Shown here: positions 15,759-24,619 of the stretch, one piece after another
Layout of the letters: the number at the start of each line of letters is the position of its first letter
Position numbering within the stretch: the first letter of the stretch is position 1
Assembly: GCF_003130705.1 (NCBI RefSeq)
Contig: NZ_CP021354.1
Location: forward strand, 1,116,001-1,180,000
Source of the DNA: Rhodococcus oxybenzonivorans
GTDB taxonomy: Bacteria > Actinomycetota > Actinomycetes > Mycobacteriales > Mycobacteriaceae
Direction of reading: 5' to 3'
Length of the DNA: 64,000 nt
Position numbers and translations under genes: made by a program
The notes under the pieces: model-generated
Database searches by the model: none
What the model saw: the letters and a program-made list of their open reading frames with translations, nothing else
What the model was told of the DNA's origin: nothing

Positions 15759-16376
15759 ATGGAGGATCTTGCGAGCCGTATTGCCCAGCGCGCGTTGGCC
15801 AAACGCGGCGCGATCTATGCCATGGAAATCCGTGGGTTGCTCGACGCCGCGCTCGAGGTGATGCGGGCGTGTGGAACGACCTCCCGCCCGCGGGTCGCGG
15901 ACATTGTCGCTGCGGCCGGCCTGTCGAACGAGGCGTTCTATCGTCATTTTCGGTCGAAGGATGCGCTGGTGGCAGCGCTCTTCGAGGACGGAACGGAGCG
16001 ACTGCGGAATTACGTTGCGCATCAGATGAACAAGGAGTCCACGCCTGAGGCAAAGGTTCGTCGCTGGGTCGAGGGTGTGATCTCCCAGGCCACCGGTGAG
16101 GTCGCGGAAACCACGCGCGCCGTCCTGTGGAATGCCGGCAGTCTTGGCGAGGACGCGGCGTCGGGTCTGCGGTCGGCCAGCGATCCGCTGGCCGGATTGC
16201 TGCACGAACCGTTCAGGCAGTTGGGAATCGAGGCGCCCGAATTCGATGCCTCCCTTGCAGCGCACGCGATGATCGGCACGTTGTCGGACTACCTCTGGCG
16301 GCGGGTTCAGCCGACCGCGACCGACATCGATCGCATCACCGTGTTCTGCCTGAGAGCCGGAGCAGCCGGGCGGTAA
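15759..16376 (+). CDS. TetR-family regulator; candidate regulator of the GAGAAT-N3-ATTCTC sites
   Basis: A 205-aa regulator with HTH segments RGLLDAALEVMRACG, RVADIVAAAGLS and AFYRHFRSKDALV. The HTH begins unusually late (about residue 25), after a basic N-terminal arm, and the start is uncertain: ATG 15759 lacks a good ribosome site and may be coupled to the VOC fragment. It is divergent from the ACAD operon, with operator site b between them. The other two TetR genes in the window have unrelated palindromes in front of them, which leaves this one as the likeliest owner of the regulon motif. That link is inference. Confidence 0.85.
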   Translation: MEDLASRIAQRALAKRGAIYAMEIRGLLDAALEVMRACGTTSRPRVADIVAAAGLSNEAFYRHFRSKDALVAALFEDGTERLRNYVAHQMNKESTPEAKVRRWVEGVISQATGEVAETTRAVLWNAGSLGEDAASGLRSASDPLAGLLHEPFRQLGIEAPEFDASLAAHAMIGTLSDYLWRRVQPTATDIDRITVFCLRAGAAGR

Positions 16377-16403
16377 TGCGCCGGCCGGCCGTGGCTCGCC
16401 GGT

Positions 16404-17084
16404 TCACGTCCGTTCGTCGTCGACGGGCCGCAGGCTGCGAAGAAAGAGCTGCACCGCCGAACGGGTGTGGCGTGCCCGCTCCTCAGCGTCGTGCACGATG
16501 CCGAAGGACGCGAGGCGCGCCGGCGCGACCGAGGCCATCCCGAGGAAGTGTTCCGCGAGCAGGTCGGGGTCTTCGGCCACGATCGAGCCGTCTGCCGCGT
16601 GGCGGTTGAGTAGGTCGACCACGAGCTGCTTGCGCGGCCAGAACCCGGTCCCGAAAGTCCGGCGGGCGAGCTCCGGGTAGTGCGAAGCATGGGCAATAGC
16701 GATCTGTTCGAGCCTGATCATCGAGGGTTCGAGCGCCCGACTCAGCGCGGCGGACGCGATCGCGGTCAAGGCCTCCTCCAAGTCGTCGAGGCTCGGCGCG
16801 GGTGGTTCGGGAACCGGCCAGTCGGTGCGTTGGATCGCCCATTCGAGTACCGAGCGGAAGACTGCCTCCTTGGTGGGGAAGCGAGCGTATAGGGACGGTT
16901 TGGTGGTGCCGGCCGCCTCGGCGATCGCATTCATCGACGTGCCCTCGTAGCCGTACTGGAGGAAGAGCTCGAGCGCGCTTTCGCGGACGCTTCGATCAAT
17001 CCGCGTGGCTTGCTCCCGGGTGGGACGGCCGCCGCGGTGAGGCGTGGAGTCGTCTGTACGAGAGCGGGACTTCGGCGACGTCAT
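16404..17084 (-). CDS. TetR-family regulator of the luxE-luxC operon
   Basis: A 226-aa regulator. After a basic N-terminal tail (SPKSRSRTDD, then GGRPTREQ) the HTH reads SVRESALELFLQYGYEGTSM, NAIAEAAGTTKPSLYARF and PTKEAVF. A longer start at 17126 is possible, but it would reach into the operator region. It is divergent from luxE, and two 21-bp palindromes lie between, so it most likely represses itself and the luxE operon. The ligand is probably the acid, aldehyde or CoA ester handled by that operon. Confidence 0.92.
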   Translation of the reverse strand: MTSPKSRSRTDDSTPHRGGRPTREQATRIDRSVRESALELFLQYGYEGTSMNAIAEAAGTTKPSLYARFPTKEAVFRSVLEWAIQRTDWPVPEPPAPSLDDLEEALTAIASAALSRALEPSMIRLEQIAIAHASHYPELARRTFGTGFWPRKQLVVDLLNRHAADGSIVAEDPDLLAEHFLGMASVAPARLASFGIVHDAEERARHTRSAVQLFLRSLRPVDDERT

Positions 17085-17129
17085 GCCGGTAAGTCTGCCA
17101 GCCGAGTCCGGGACTGCTGTGGACAAAAT

Positions 17130-17150
17130 AACTATACCGTGGGTAAAGTT
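17130..17150. promoter_or_regulatory. TetR operator 1 of the luxE promoter
   Basis: AACTATACC-GTG-GGTAAAGTT: 8 of 9 arm pairs are complementary. Its centre lies 26 bp from that of operator 2. It sits between the divergent TetR and luxE starts. Confidence 0.75.
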
Positions 17151-17155
17151 AAGGA

Positions 17156-17176
17156 AACTTGACCGAGGGTAAAGTT
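17156..17176. promoter_or_regulatory. TetR operator 2 of the luxE promoter
   Basis: AACTTGACC-GAG-GGTAAAGTT: 8 of 9 arm pairs are complementary, and the right arm is identical to that of operator 1. The consensus of the two is AACTTTACC-N3-GGTAAAGTT. It ends 24 nt before the luxE ATG. Confidence 0.75.
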
Positions 17177-17200
17177 ATTTGCGACGACGCCGGAGGCACC

Positions 17201-18499
17201 ATGTCAGGAACGACGAAACAGCGGAATGTCATCGAGACACTGGATGCGCTTTTTCAGGAGCGGCGCCGGCAGGTGCCCTTTCTCGCGCAGCGGGCCGATG
17301 CGGAGGGAATCGAGAGAATCGCGTACCGCGAGGACATGATTCCCCTGCTCTTCCCGCATACCGCCTACAAGAGCTACCCCGAATCGCTGATCGCGAAGGG
17401 CAATTGGAGGCAGCTCACTCGCTGGCTCGATTCCCTCTCGACCCACCGGGTCACCGACGTCGACCTGTCCGGCGTCGCGGACGTCGACGGCCTGATCGAC
17501 AGGTTGGAAGCTGCTGGACATCTGGTGTCGAGTTCGAGCGGCACCAGCGGGAAAAGTTCCTTTTTGAACAAGTCTCCGCGTGACCGGGAAGTGTCGCTGC
17601 AGAACATGCTCGACGGCCTGACCGATCTCGGTCTGCCGCCGGAACGCACGTGGCATTTCATTCCTGTCGGTCCGGAGACCGGGCTCAGCGGACACAATGC
17701 CATGCGCGACCTGCTCCTCGGCTCCTACGGCCGACCGGACGGCATCCCACTCTTTCCGGCCGCGCCCCCCGCCGCCGGGCACCACGCCTACATGGCGCGC
17801 CTGTCCGCGGTGCGCAAGGCGATGGCCGACGGGACCGCCACACCGGACGAGCTCGCGGCGCACGAGGCAGAGGCCGCGAAGCGGCAGGCGGAGAACGAGC
17901 GGCGCCTGCACTACTGGGCAGAGCAGATACTCGAACATCGTTCGGAGCGAATCTTCTTCAGCTCCCAGTTCGCAAGCCTGTTTCGGCTCACGGAGATACT
18001 GCGCGAGCTCGGAGCGAAAGACGGAGACATCACCGGCGAGAATGCGCTGACGGTGGGCGGCGGATTGAAGGGCCACTCCTTGCCTGCCGACTATCAAGCG
18101 CAGATCTACCGGATGCTGAATATCTCACCGAGCAGGTTCTTCCACTACTACTCCATGCAGGAGCTCAATCTGCGTCTTCCCCGATGTTCCGCCGAGCGCT
18201 ACCACGTGCCGTCCGGACTCGTACTCTTCGTACTCGACAAGAACGGCGAGGCGCCGGCACCGGAATCGGACGGACAGGTCGAGGGTCGTGCCGCATTCTT
18301 CGACACGACCGTCGACGGGCGCTGGGGCGGGACGATCACCGGCGACAAGATCAGCGTCGACCTCGACGCGTGCGCCTGCGGCCGATCGGGGCCCTCGATC
18401 GCCCCCGACATCACTCGGTACTCGGATCTGGTCGACGACGACAAGATCACCTGTGCCGGCACCACGGATGCTTACGTCCGTGGATTCATCGAGGACTGA
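17201..18499 (+). CDS. luxE: LuxE-like acyl-protein synthetase
   Basis: A 432-aa adenylate-forming protein of the LuxE/acyl-protein synthetase type. The nucleotide loop is SSSSGTSGKSS (about residues 109-119), with GGGLKGHSLP, RFFHYYSMQEL and GGTITGDKIS further on. LuxE activates a fatty acid as acyl-AMP and passes the acyl group to itself and then to LuxC. The start has CCGGAGGCACC upstream. It is the first of four tightly spaced genes behind the paired TetR operators. No luciferase genes accompany it, so the purpose is probably making or handling an aldehyde, not light. Confidence 0.88.
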   Translation: MSGTTKQRNVIETLDALFQERRRQVPFLAQRADAEGIERIAYREDMIPLLFPHTAYKSYPESLIAKGNWRQLTRWLDSLSTHRVTDVDLSGVADVDGLIDRLEAAGHLVSSSSGTSGKSSFLNKSPRDREVSLQNMLDGLTDLGLPPERTWHFIPVGPETGLSGHNAMRDLLLGSYGRPDGIPLFPAAPPAAGHHAYMARLSAVRKAMADGTATPDELAAHEAEAAKRQAENERRLHYWAEQILEHRSERIFFSSQFASLFRLTEILRELGAKDGDITGENALTVGGGLKGHSLPADYQAQIYRMLNISPSRFFHYYSMQELNLRLPRCSAERYHVPSGLVLFVLDKNGEAPAPESDGQVEGRAAFFDTTVDGRWGGTITGDKISVDLDACACGRSGPSIAPDITRYSDLVDDDKITCAGTTDAYVRGFIED

Positions 18500-18509
18500 G
18501 GACGAAACC

Positions 18510-19922
18510 ATGACGACGACAACCACTCTCACCCCGAGTACGTCCAAGATCCGTGTACCCCATTTCGTGCGCGGCAAGCTGATCTGGGGTGACGACACCG
18601 AATATCTCTCCCGCGACTTCGGCGTGCCCTTTGCCACGCCGCGCCTGAAGCTCGACGAACTGTTCGTTCCGCGCACCCAGCAGGGCCCGGCATTCGAGGT
18701 TCCACTCTCGGAGATCATCGACTTTCTCGTCGAGACCGCCAAACATCTCACGCTCGAAACGAACGAATATCTGCAGGAGTCGCTAGAGATGACCCTGCAG
18801 GTCAGCGCGCTGCCGCGGCGAATCATCGAGAATACGTTCGCCAGGCCCGGGCAGTTCCTGACCAGGGAGGCGCTCGAGTACCGGCTCGACCGCACGTTCG
18901 GTGACCGGAATCTACTCGACGGATGGGTCGAGCGCACCGATCCGAACGGAAGGGTGAGCCGGATTCGGGCCTTCCCACCCCGGCTCGTCCACATGCTCGC
19001 AGGAAACTCACCGAGCGCAGCCATGACCTCGATCGCCGACGCAGCACTTGTCAAGGCGGTGAACGTCTTCAAGATGCCTTCTGCTGATCCCTTCACCACG
19101 GTTGCCGTACTTCGAACCATGTCGGACATCGAGCCCGATCATCCGATTCTCCGGTCGATGTCGGCTGTCTACTGGCGCGGGGGCGACGCGCAGGTCGAGA
19201 ACGTGCTGTACCGCTCCCAGTACTTCGACAAGCTGGTGGCCTGGGGTGGCGGCTCCGCGATCGCGAACGCCGCGAAGTACGCCGGGCCGGGGTTCCAGTT
19301 GATCTCGTTCGACCCCAAGGTGTCGATGTCCATCGTCGGCAGGGAGGCGTTCGCATCGGAGGAGACCCTGCAGCAGGTGGCCGAACTCGCCGCGGCCGAC
19401 GCCACGATCTTCAACCAGGACGCGTGCGTCGCCGCTCGGCACATCGCGGTCGAGGGTGACATCGGGCAGGTCGACCGGTTCTGTGCCGCGCTCACCGCAC
19501 GACTCGGTGTCGACCGGGACTTCGCGGAGGCAACCGGGCCGAAGACTCCCAGCGACATTCGTGAGGAGGTGGAGGGAATGCGCTTCCTCGAACCCGACTA
19601 TCGGGTCTGGGGAGGTTACGACGGTAGCGGCCTGGTTGTGCGCTCGCCCGAGCCGGTCGACTTCCACCCGACGAACAAGACTGTCAACGTCGTGCCGGTC
19701 GCGTCGATGGGCGACGCCGCCGCCTTCGCGACGGTGGCGACGCAGACGGTAGGCATCTACCCGACACACCGGAAGGCCGAGGTTCGCGATCATCTCGCTA
19801 CGGCGGGCGTGCAGCGTGTCGTGAAACTGGGCAGCGCACTCACCGGCAGCATGGGCAGCCCTCACGACGGTATGTATCCCCTCCATCGATTCGTCAACTG
19901 GGTGGTGGACGACGATGCCTGA
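18510..19922 (+). CDS. luxC: LuxC-like acyl-CoA/acyl-protein reductase
   Basis: A 470-aa member of the LuxC branch of the ALDH superfamily. The nucleophile is probably C306 in FNQDACVAAR, the position of the acyl-Cys in LuxC. HMLAGNSPSAAMTS and LVAWGGGSAI are further family segments. The enzyme reduces the acyl group received from LuxE to an aldehyde with NADPH. The start at 18510 gives a Thr-rich head (MTTTTTLTPSTSK) with a GAGGA site 10 nt after luxE stops; the long open frame before it lies in luxE. It overlaps the following reductase gene by 8 nt. Confidence 0.9.
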   Translation: MTTTTTLTPSTSKIRVPHFVRGKLIWGDDTEYLSRDFGVPFATPRLKLDELFVPRTQQGPAFEVPLSEIIDFLVETAKHLTLETNEYLQESLEMTLQVSALPRRIIENTFARPGQFLTREALEYRLDRTFGDRNLLDGWVERTDPNGRVSRIRAFPPRLVHMLAGNSPSAAMTSIADAALVKAVNVFKMPSADPFTTVAVLRTMSDIEPDHPILRSMSAVYWRGGDAQVENVLYRSQYFDKLVAWGGGSAIANAAKYAGPGFQLISFDPKVSMSIVGREAFASEETLQQVAELAAADATIFNQDACVAARHIAVEGDIGQVDRFCAALTARLGVDRDFAEATGPKTPSDIREEVEGMRFLEPDYRVWGGYDGSGLVVRSPEPVDFHPTNKTVNVVPVASMGDAAAFATVATQTVGIYPTHRKAEVRDHLATAGVQRVVKLGSALTGSMGSPHDGMYPLHRFVNWVVDDDA

Positions 19923-20913
19923 CTCGGATCGCAGGAGGGGAATGGGGATGCGTGTGCTGGGCTCGTCCGGCCTGCGTGTCAGCGAGCTCTGCCTGGGTGC
20001 AATGACATTCGGGACGGAGTGGGGGTTCGGCGCGGATGAGGAGACGTCGCGGGAAATCTACAGTGCCTTCCGCGACGCGGGCGGCAACGTGGTCGACACG
20101 GCCAACAACTACACCGAAGGCGCGAGCGAATCGATTGTCGGGCGACTGGTAGCGGGCGAGCGCGATTCTGTCGTCCTGAGTACCAAATTCACACTGCCGA
20201 CCCACAAGGATGATCCGAACTCGGGCGGCAGCCACCGCAAGAGCCTGCGTCGCAGCGTCGAGACGAGCCTGCGACGGCTGGGCACCGACTATGTCGACTT
20301 GTTGTGGGTACATGCGTGGGACCAGTGCACTCCTGTCGAAGAGACATTGCGTGCACTCGACGACCTGGTGCGATCCGGCAAAGTCCTCGCGATCGGCGTG
20401 ACAAACACGCCCGCCTGGGTCGTCTCCCGATCGGCCGCCATTGCCGAGTTGAGGGGCTGGTCCGCGTTTTGCGGCATGCAGGTCGAATACTCTCTCGTCG
20501 CACGTACTCCGGACCGAGAGCTCCTGCCCATGGCAAGAGCACTCGGCCTGGCTGTCTACGCGTGGAGTCCGCTCGCACGCGGGATACTGGCCGGGAAGCT
20601 TCCCGGTGGTATCGAGCGACTGTCCCCGTCTCACCAACGGGGTGTGAACGCTGCCGTCGAAATCGCTGAAGAACTCGGAACCACGTCCGCGCGCGTAGCG
20701 CTGGCCTGGGTGCTGCGCCAGGGGCTGATGCCGTCGATCGGCGCACGTACCGTGACCCAGATCCACGACAATCTCGGCGCACTGAGTATCCATCTGGACG
20801 ACTCACACGTGGAGCGGCTCGACGCGGCCACACGTGTGCGGCTCGGCTATCCGCACGACTTCCTGCACGAGCGTCGGGCGATGTTCTCGTCGGATGCCGA
20901 CACTGCAACCTGA
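19915..20913 (+). CDS. Aldo/keto reductase
   Basis: A 332-aa (beta/alpha)8 AKR. The catalytic tetrad is D61 (VVDTANN), Y66, K91 (STKF) and H133 (LWVHAWD). The C-terminal NADPH-binding part reads PSIGARTVTQIHDNLGAL. The start could be the ATG at 19915, which overlaps luxC, or MGMRVLGSSG at 19942. Sitting right after luxC, it may reduce the LuxC aldehyde to an alcohol or act on the parent carbonyl compound. It resembles general AKRs (YajO/YdhF-like length), and the substrate cannot be told. Confidence 0.9.
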   Translation: MPDSDRRRGMGMRVLGSSGLRVSELCLGAMTFGTEWGFGADEETSREIYSAFRDAGGNVVDTANNYTEGASESIVGRLVAGERDSVVLSTKFTLPTHKDDPNSGGSHRKSLRRSVETSLRRLGTDYVDLLWVHAWDQCTPVEETLRALDDLVRSGKVLAIGVTNTPAWVVSRSAAIAELRGWSAFCGMQVEYSLVARTPDRELLPMARALGLAVYAWSPLARGILAGKLPGGIERLSPSHQRGVNAAVEIAEELGTTSARVALAWVLRQGLMPSIGARTVTQIHDNLGALSIHLDDSHVERLDAATRVRLGYPHDFLHERRAMFSSDADTAT

Positions 20914-20932
20914 TTGGGAAGGAACCACGATC

Positions 20933-22357
20933 ATGGCGATTACACGGTCGTTCATCAATGGAGAATCTGTCGATTCCCCCGAATGGTACGAGAACATCGA
21001 CCCGTCCACGGGCCGTTCCCTGGGCACCGTCGCACGTGCCACAGCGCAGCAGGTCGATTCCGCGGTGTCCGCGGCCCGTGCGGCGAACAGGTCGTGGCGG
21101 CGCACCAAGCCCGAGGATCGTGCAGACATCCTCACCCGCATCGCGAACCTGATCCTGCGCGACAAGGAACACCTTGCACGGATGGAGAGCGAGGATTCGG
21201 GCAAACCTCTCAGCCAGGCGCGCAACGACGTCGACGTGTCGGCACGCTACTTCAGCTTCTATGGGCACGCGATCGACACCTACTACGGTCAGTCGATTCC
21301 GCTCTCGGCCGACCTGCACGTGTACACCCGGCGTGAGCCGTTCGGGGTCACCGCCCACATCGTGGCCTGGAACTACCCGATGCAGCTCCTCGCGCGCGCG
21401 GTGGCACCCGCCATTGCGACCGGCAACTGCTCGGTGGCCAAACCGGCGGACGAAACACCCCGCACCGCGGTGGCGTTCGCGCAGCTGGCTATCGAGGCAG
21501 GCTTACCGCCCGGTGTGTTCAACGTCGTCACCGGGATCGGCGCCGAAACCGGTGCGGCACTGTCCACGCATACCGGGGTCGACCACATCGGGTTCGTCGG
21601 GTCGACCCGGATCGGCGCGGTGATCGCGCGTGCGGCCGCCGACCGTGTCGTTCCCGTGGTACTCGAGCTCGGGGGTAAGTCCGCGCAGATCGTCTTCCCG
21701 GACGCCGATCTGGACGCAGCATCCACGGCGGTGGCGAAGGCAATCTTGCAGAACGCGGGGCAAACCTGCTCCGCAGGTTCGCGTCTGCTCGTTCACGAGT
21801 CCGTCCATGCCGAAATGGTCGATCGGGTCGCCGAACACTTCTCCCGCGTGACCATCGGAGCCGGTGTCGACGACAAAGAACTCGGTCCGCTGGTGTCGGC
21901 CAAGCAGCAGGGCCGGGTCAAATCCATGGTCGACGATCTCACCAAGGGTGAAATAGTGTGCGGGGGCACCGTCCCTGAGGACGAATCGCTCGCCGGCGGC
22001 GCCTACTTCGCGCCCACCCTCATCGACAACGTGGATCCGGTCTCACCGATCGCTCAGGAGGAAATCTTCGGGCCCGTTCTCGTGGTCAACTCTTTCGCCG
22101 GAGAAGAGGAGGCGGTCGCACTGGCGAACGGCACCGAGTATGCGCTGCTCGGCTCGGTGTGGACCGCCGACCTTTCTCGGGCGCACCGGATGGCCGCGGA
22201 CATCGAGGCAGGTCAGGTGTACGTCAACACCTACGGCGCCGGTGGTGGTGTGGAACTTCCCTTCGGCGGCTTCAAGAAGTCCGGATACGGGCGTGAGAAA
22301 GGGTGCGAGGCCCTCGATGCCTTTACCGCCACCAAGACGGTTGTTGTCAAACTCTGA
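20933..22357 (+). CDS. Aldehyde dehydrogenase (betaine-aldehyde-dehydrogenase-like)
   Basis: A 474-aa NAD(P)+-dependent ALDH. Key pieces are AWNYPMQLLARAVAPA, the Glu in VLELGGKSAQIV and the nucleophile C279 (NAGQTCSAGSRLLV). The C-terminal segment LPFGGFKKSGYGREKG is typical. The start at 20933 follows GGAAGGAACC. It ends the luxE operon just before a strong terminator. Together with LuxC and the AKR it lets the cell interconvert acid, aldehyde and alcohol; the direction in vivo is unknown. Confidence 0.93.
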   Translation: MAITRSFINGESVDSPEWYENIDPSTGRSLGTVARATAQQVDSAVSAARAANRSWRRTKPEDRADILTRIANLILRDKEHLARMESEDSGKPLSQARNDVDVSARYFSFYGHAIDTYYGQSIPLSADLHVYTRREPFGVTAHIVAWNYPMQLLARAVAPAIATGNCSVAKPADETPRTAVAFAQLAIEAGLPPGVFNVVTGIGAETGAALSTHTGVDHIGFVGSTRIGAVIARAAADRVVPVVLELGGKSAQIVFPDADLDAASTAVAKAILQNAGQTCSAGSRLLVHESVHAEMVDRVAEHFSRVTIGAGVDDKELGPLVSAKQQGRVKSMVDDLTKGEIVCGGTVPEDESLAGGAYFAPTLIDNVDPVSPIAQEEIFGPVLVVNSFAGEEEAVALANGTEYALLGSVWTADLSRAHRMAADIEAGQVYVNTYGAGGGVELPFGGFKKSGYGREKGCEALDAFTATKTVVVKL

Positions 22358-22378
22358 CGTGAAGCGGATCGACCCTCT

Positions 22379-22420
22379 ACGCATGATGCCCGCCGACTCC
22401 GGTCGGCGGGCATCATGCGT
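22379..22420. terminator. Strong bidirectional terminator
   Basis: A perfect 19-bp inverted repeat with a 4-nt TCCG loop lies between the convergent ALDH (ends 22357) and amidohydrolase (ends 22437) genes. It is GC-rich and lacks a clear U-tract. Confidence 0.85.
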
Positions 22421-22436
22421 GTAAAAGTTTCCTGAC

Positions 22437-23702
22437 CTACGAGTTCGCGAGTTCGTAGCGTCGGCGGTACTCCTCCTTGGACGTCTCACTCACGTCGACG
22501 TCGGTGGCGCGGGCACGCAGGGCTCCCACGGTGGCCTGCTCGCGAGGAGTGTGCTCGAACGGATCCCAATCGAAGAACCTGGCAACATTCTTCCAGGTGA
22601 TTTTATCGATCTCCTCGTCGGTGCAGCGGGAGGCGGCGAGCTCCTCCATCAGCATCTCCGGCGAATTCGGCCAGGTGGAATCGGAGTGCGGGAAGTCGCA
22701 CTCCCACGCGATGGTGTCGATGCCCAGCCGCTCACGGTTGTTCAGACCGCTCGGCTCGGTGATGTAGCACGCCAGAAAGTTCTTTCGCCACACGTCCGTA
22801 GGGCCCATTCCCTTGGGGAGGAAGCTCATGCCCGTCCACGACTGGTTCTCGATATGCCGCTCCAGCCGGTCGAGCCACGGCGCCACCCAGCCCACACCGC
22901 CCTCGCTCATGGCGACCTTGAGGTCGGGGAACTTCTGGAAAGCCCCGCTCAGCATCATGTCGTTCGCCGCGATCGTCGAGATGAGCGGCGTCAAGACCAT
23001 CATGTCGTCGATGTTGAAACCCTCGGGCCGCTTGACGAGGCCGAAGCCGCCGCCGATGTGCAGGCTGAGGACAATGTTGTGCTCCACGCACGCTTTGAAA
23101 ACCGGGTCCCAATGACCTGATTTGAAGTCGGGAAACCCGACACCGTAGGGGGTTTCGGGAATGCTGATGGATCGGCAGCCCATCGCCGCGAGCCGGTGGA
23201 TCTCCTTGACCGACGCGTCCATGTCGAAGAACGGGATGATGCCGAGCGGGATGAAGCGGCCCGGGTAGGTGCTGGGGACCTCGCCGACGACCCAGTCGTT
23301 GAACGCCTGGCAGGCAGCGAGAGATAGCTTCTTGTCCGGCAGGCTGGCCAGATGGGTGCCGGCGAATCCCGGGAAGGTGGCGAAAAGTGTTGCGGCCAGG
23401 GTGCCGTTGGCATCCATGTCCCGAACCCGCATGCCCATGTCGTAGACACCGGGGCGCATCTCGGCGTAGCCCGTCGGATCCAATCCCCACTCGCTCTTGG
23501 GCCAGGAGACCACGGCGTTCAGCCCCGAGCTGCCGACCACGACGTCCTGGAACATCCAGGCCTGCACGTTGGGGTTGCGCGGGTGGGCTGTCAGCTTGGG
23601 AGCCTGGTCCATGAGACTCTTCGGGAAGTGCTTTTCGAAGATGTCGGCTGGTTCGACTACGTGGTCGTCGATGCTGACCATCACCATGTCGTCAATGTTC
23701 AT
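22437..23702 (-). CDS. Amidohydrolase family 2 (ACMSD/decarboxylase-like)
   Basis: A 421-aa TIM-barrel protein of the amidohydrolase-2 family. It opens SIDDHVVEPADIFEKHF, where the usual H-x-H/E-x-H motif is D-D-H. Barrel segments SLHIGGGFGL and the late IAWECDFPHSDSTWPNSP hold the other metal ligands (H in LHIGG and D/H in CDFPHSD). Family members are decarboxylases or hydrolases. AGGAGAGG precedes the ATG. A weak regulon site (c) lies 56 nt upstream, so it may be its own unit. A close relative is the truncated gene at 63532. Confidence 0.9.
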   Translation of the reverse strand: MNIDDMVMVSIDDHVVEPADIFEKHFPKSLMDQAPKLTAHPRNPNVQAWMFQDVVVGSSGLNAVVSWPKSEWGLDPTGYAEMRPGVYDMGMRVRDMDANGTLAATLFATFPGFAGTHLASLPDKKLSLAACQAFNDWVVGEVPSTYPGRFIPLGIIPFFDMDASVKEIHRLAAMGCRSISIPETPYGVGFPDFKSGHWDPVFKACVEHNIVLSLHIGGGFGLVKRPEGFNIDDMMVLTPLISTIAANDMMLSGAFQKFPDLKVAMSEGGVGWVAPWLDRLERHIENQSWTGMSFLPKGMGPTDVWRKNFLACYITEPSGLNNRERLGIDTIAWECDFPHSDSTWPNSPEMLMEELAASRCTDEEIDKITWKNVARFFDWDPFEHTPREQATVGALRARATDVDVSETSKEEYRRRYELANS

Positions 23703-23757
23703 TGGAAATCCTCTCCTGCACTGCGCAGAAATATCCGGCAGTGGCGCCAGTCACTAA

Positions 23758-23774
23758 TGAGAATAGTACTTTCA
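23758..23774. promoter_or_regulatory. Weak regulon-type palindrome (site c)
   Basis: TGAGAAT-AGT-ACTTTCA matches 4 of 6 core arm pairs and the outer T/A pair. An extra GAGAAT half-site follows at 23779. It is 56 nt upstream of the start at 23702, farther than the strong sites, so confidence is lower. Confidence 0.5.
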
Positions 23775-23857
23775 TTTGTGAGAATCTAGATCCCGCGTTC
23801 GAATCGGCCGTTTTGCGGTCGGTGGGCCGGTCGGGCGTGGGAACCGAGCGACACCGT

Positions 23858-24619
23858 TCAGCGCAGGACAGTGCCGCCATCGACGTTGACGACCTGGCCG
23901 TTGATCCACGCCCCGTCGTCGGACATCAGATAGGCGACCATTCCCGAGATGTCGCTCGGCCTGCCCGCGCGCGGGCTGCGGGATCGGGCGATCAAAGATT
24001 GCAGCAACTCCGGAGAGGCACCCTGCTCGATCTCAGGAGTGAGGATCAATCCGGGAGTAATGGCATTGGCGCGGATGCCCTCCCGGCCCCAGCGAGAGGC
24101 AACGTGCCGCGCCAGGGCATTGATACCCGCCTTGGTCGCGGAGTAGGCCGGGCGTTCGGGATCACCCGTGAAGGACGCAATGGACGAGGTGTACACGATG
24201 GTCCCACCACCTCGGGCGAGAAGCTCCGGAATGCTGTGGCGGGTGACGAGCATGTGGCCGCGGAGATTGACGGCGATGGTGCGGTCCCATATCTCGAGGT
24301 CGATATCGACGATATTCGTGTCCTTGGACACCGCCGCCATGTCCCCGGCGTTGATGTGGACTGCGTCCAGGTGTCCGTAGGTCCGCACGGAGAACACGAC
24401 CAGTTCCTTGACGGACTCGTCGTCGGAGATGTCGAACTGTGCGGCGACCGCCTGACCACCGGCCTCGCTGATGGCTGCAGCGGTCTTCTCGGCTCCGGGA
24501 AAGTTCAGGTCGCCGACCACAACCCGTGCTCCGTACTGTGCCAACCGGTGCGCAGAGGCGGCGCCCAGGCCGGTGGCCGCACCGGCGACGAGGACTACCT
24601 TATTTGTCAGACCCTCCAC
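23858..24619 (-). CDS. Short-chain dehydrogenase/reductase
   Basis: A 253-aa SDR starting at a GTG with AAGGAGG upstream (VEGLTNKVVLVAGAATGLG). The cofactor loop is AGAATGLG, an Asp after strand 2 (VVGDLN) suggests NAD, and Y-x3-K occurs in AYSATKAG. NNAG is replaced by HINAGD. It ends AWINGQVVNVDGGTVLR. It lies downstream of two HIBADH-like genes after a 127-nt gap without a gene, and upstream of the amidohydrolase. It probably oxidises a secondary alcohol intermediate. Confidence 0.9.
   Translation of the reverse strand: MEGLTNKVVLVAGAATGLGAASAHRLAQYGARVVVGDLNFPGAEKTAAAISEAGGQAVAAQFDISDDESVKELVVFSVRTYGHLDAVHINAGDMAAVSKDTNIVDIDLEIWDRTIAVNLRGHMLVTRHSIPELLARGGGTIVYTSSIASFTGDPERPAYSATKAGINALARHVASRWGREGIRANAITPGLILTPEIEQGASPELLQSLIARSRSPRAGRPSDISGMVAYLMSDDGAWINGQVVNVDGGTVLR

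Noticed and set aside
16127..16609. Rightward Arg-rich frame over two TetR genes
   Set aside because: It overlaps two clear TetR proteins and is full of Arg/Pro/Ala, typical of a wrong frame in GC-rich DNA.
17201..19922. A bioluminescence (lux) operon
   Set aside because: Only LuxC- and LuxE-like genes are present; no luciferase subunits were found in the window.
23858..24619. A longer SDR beginning at 24808
   Set aside because: The extra 63 residues look like out-of-frame sequence and have no family similarity; a GTG with a strong AAGGAGG site lies at 24619.
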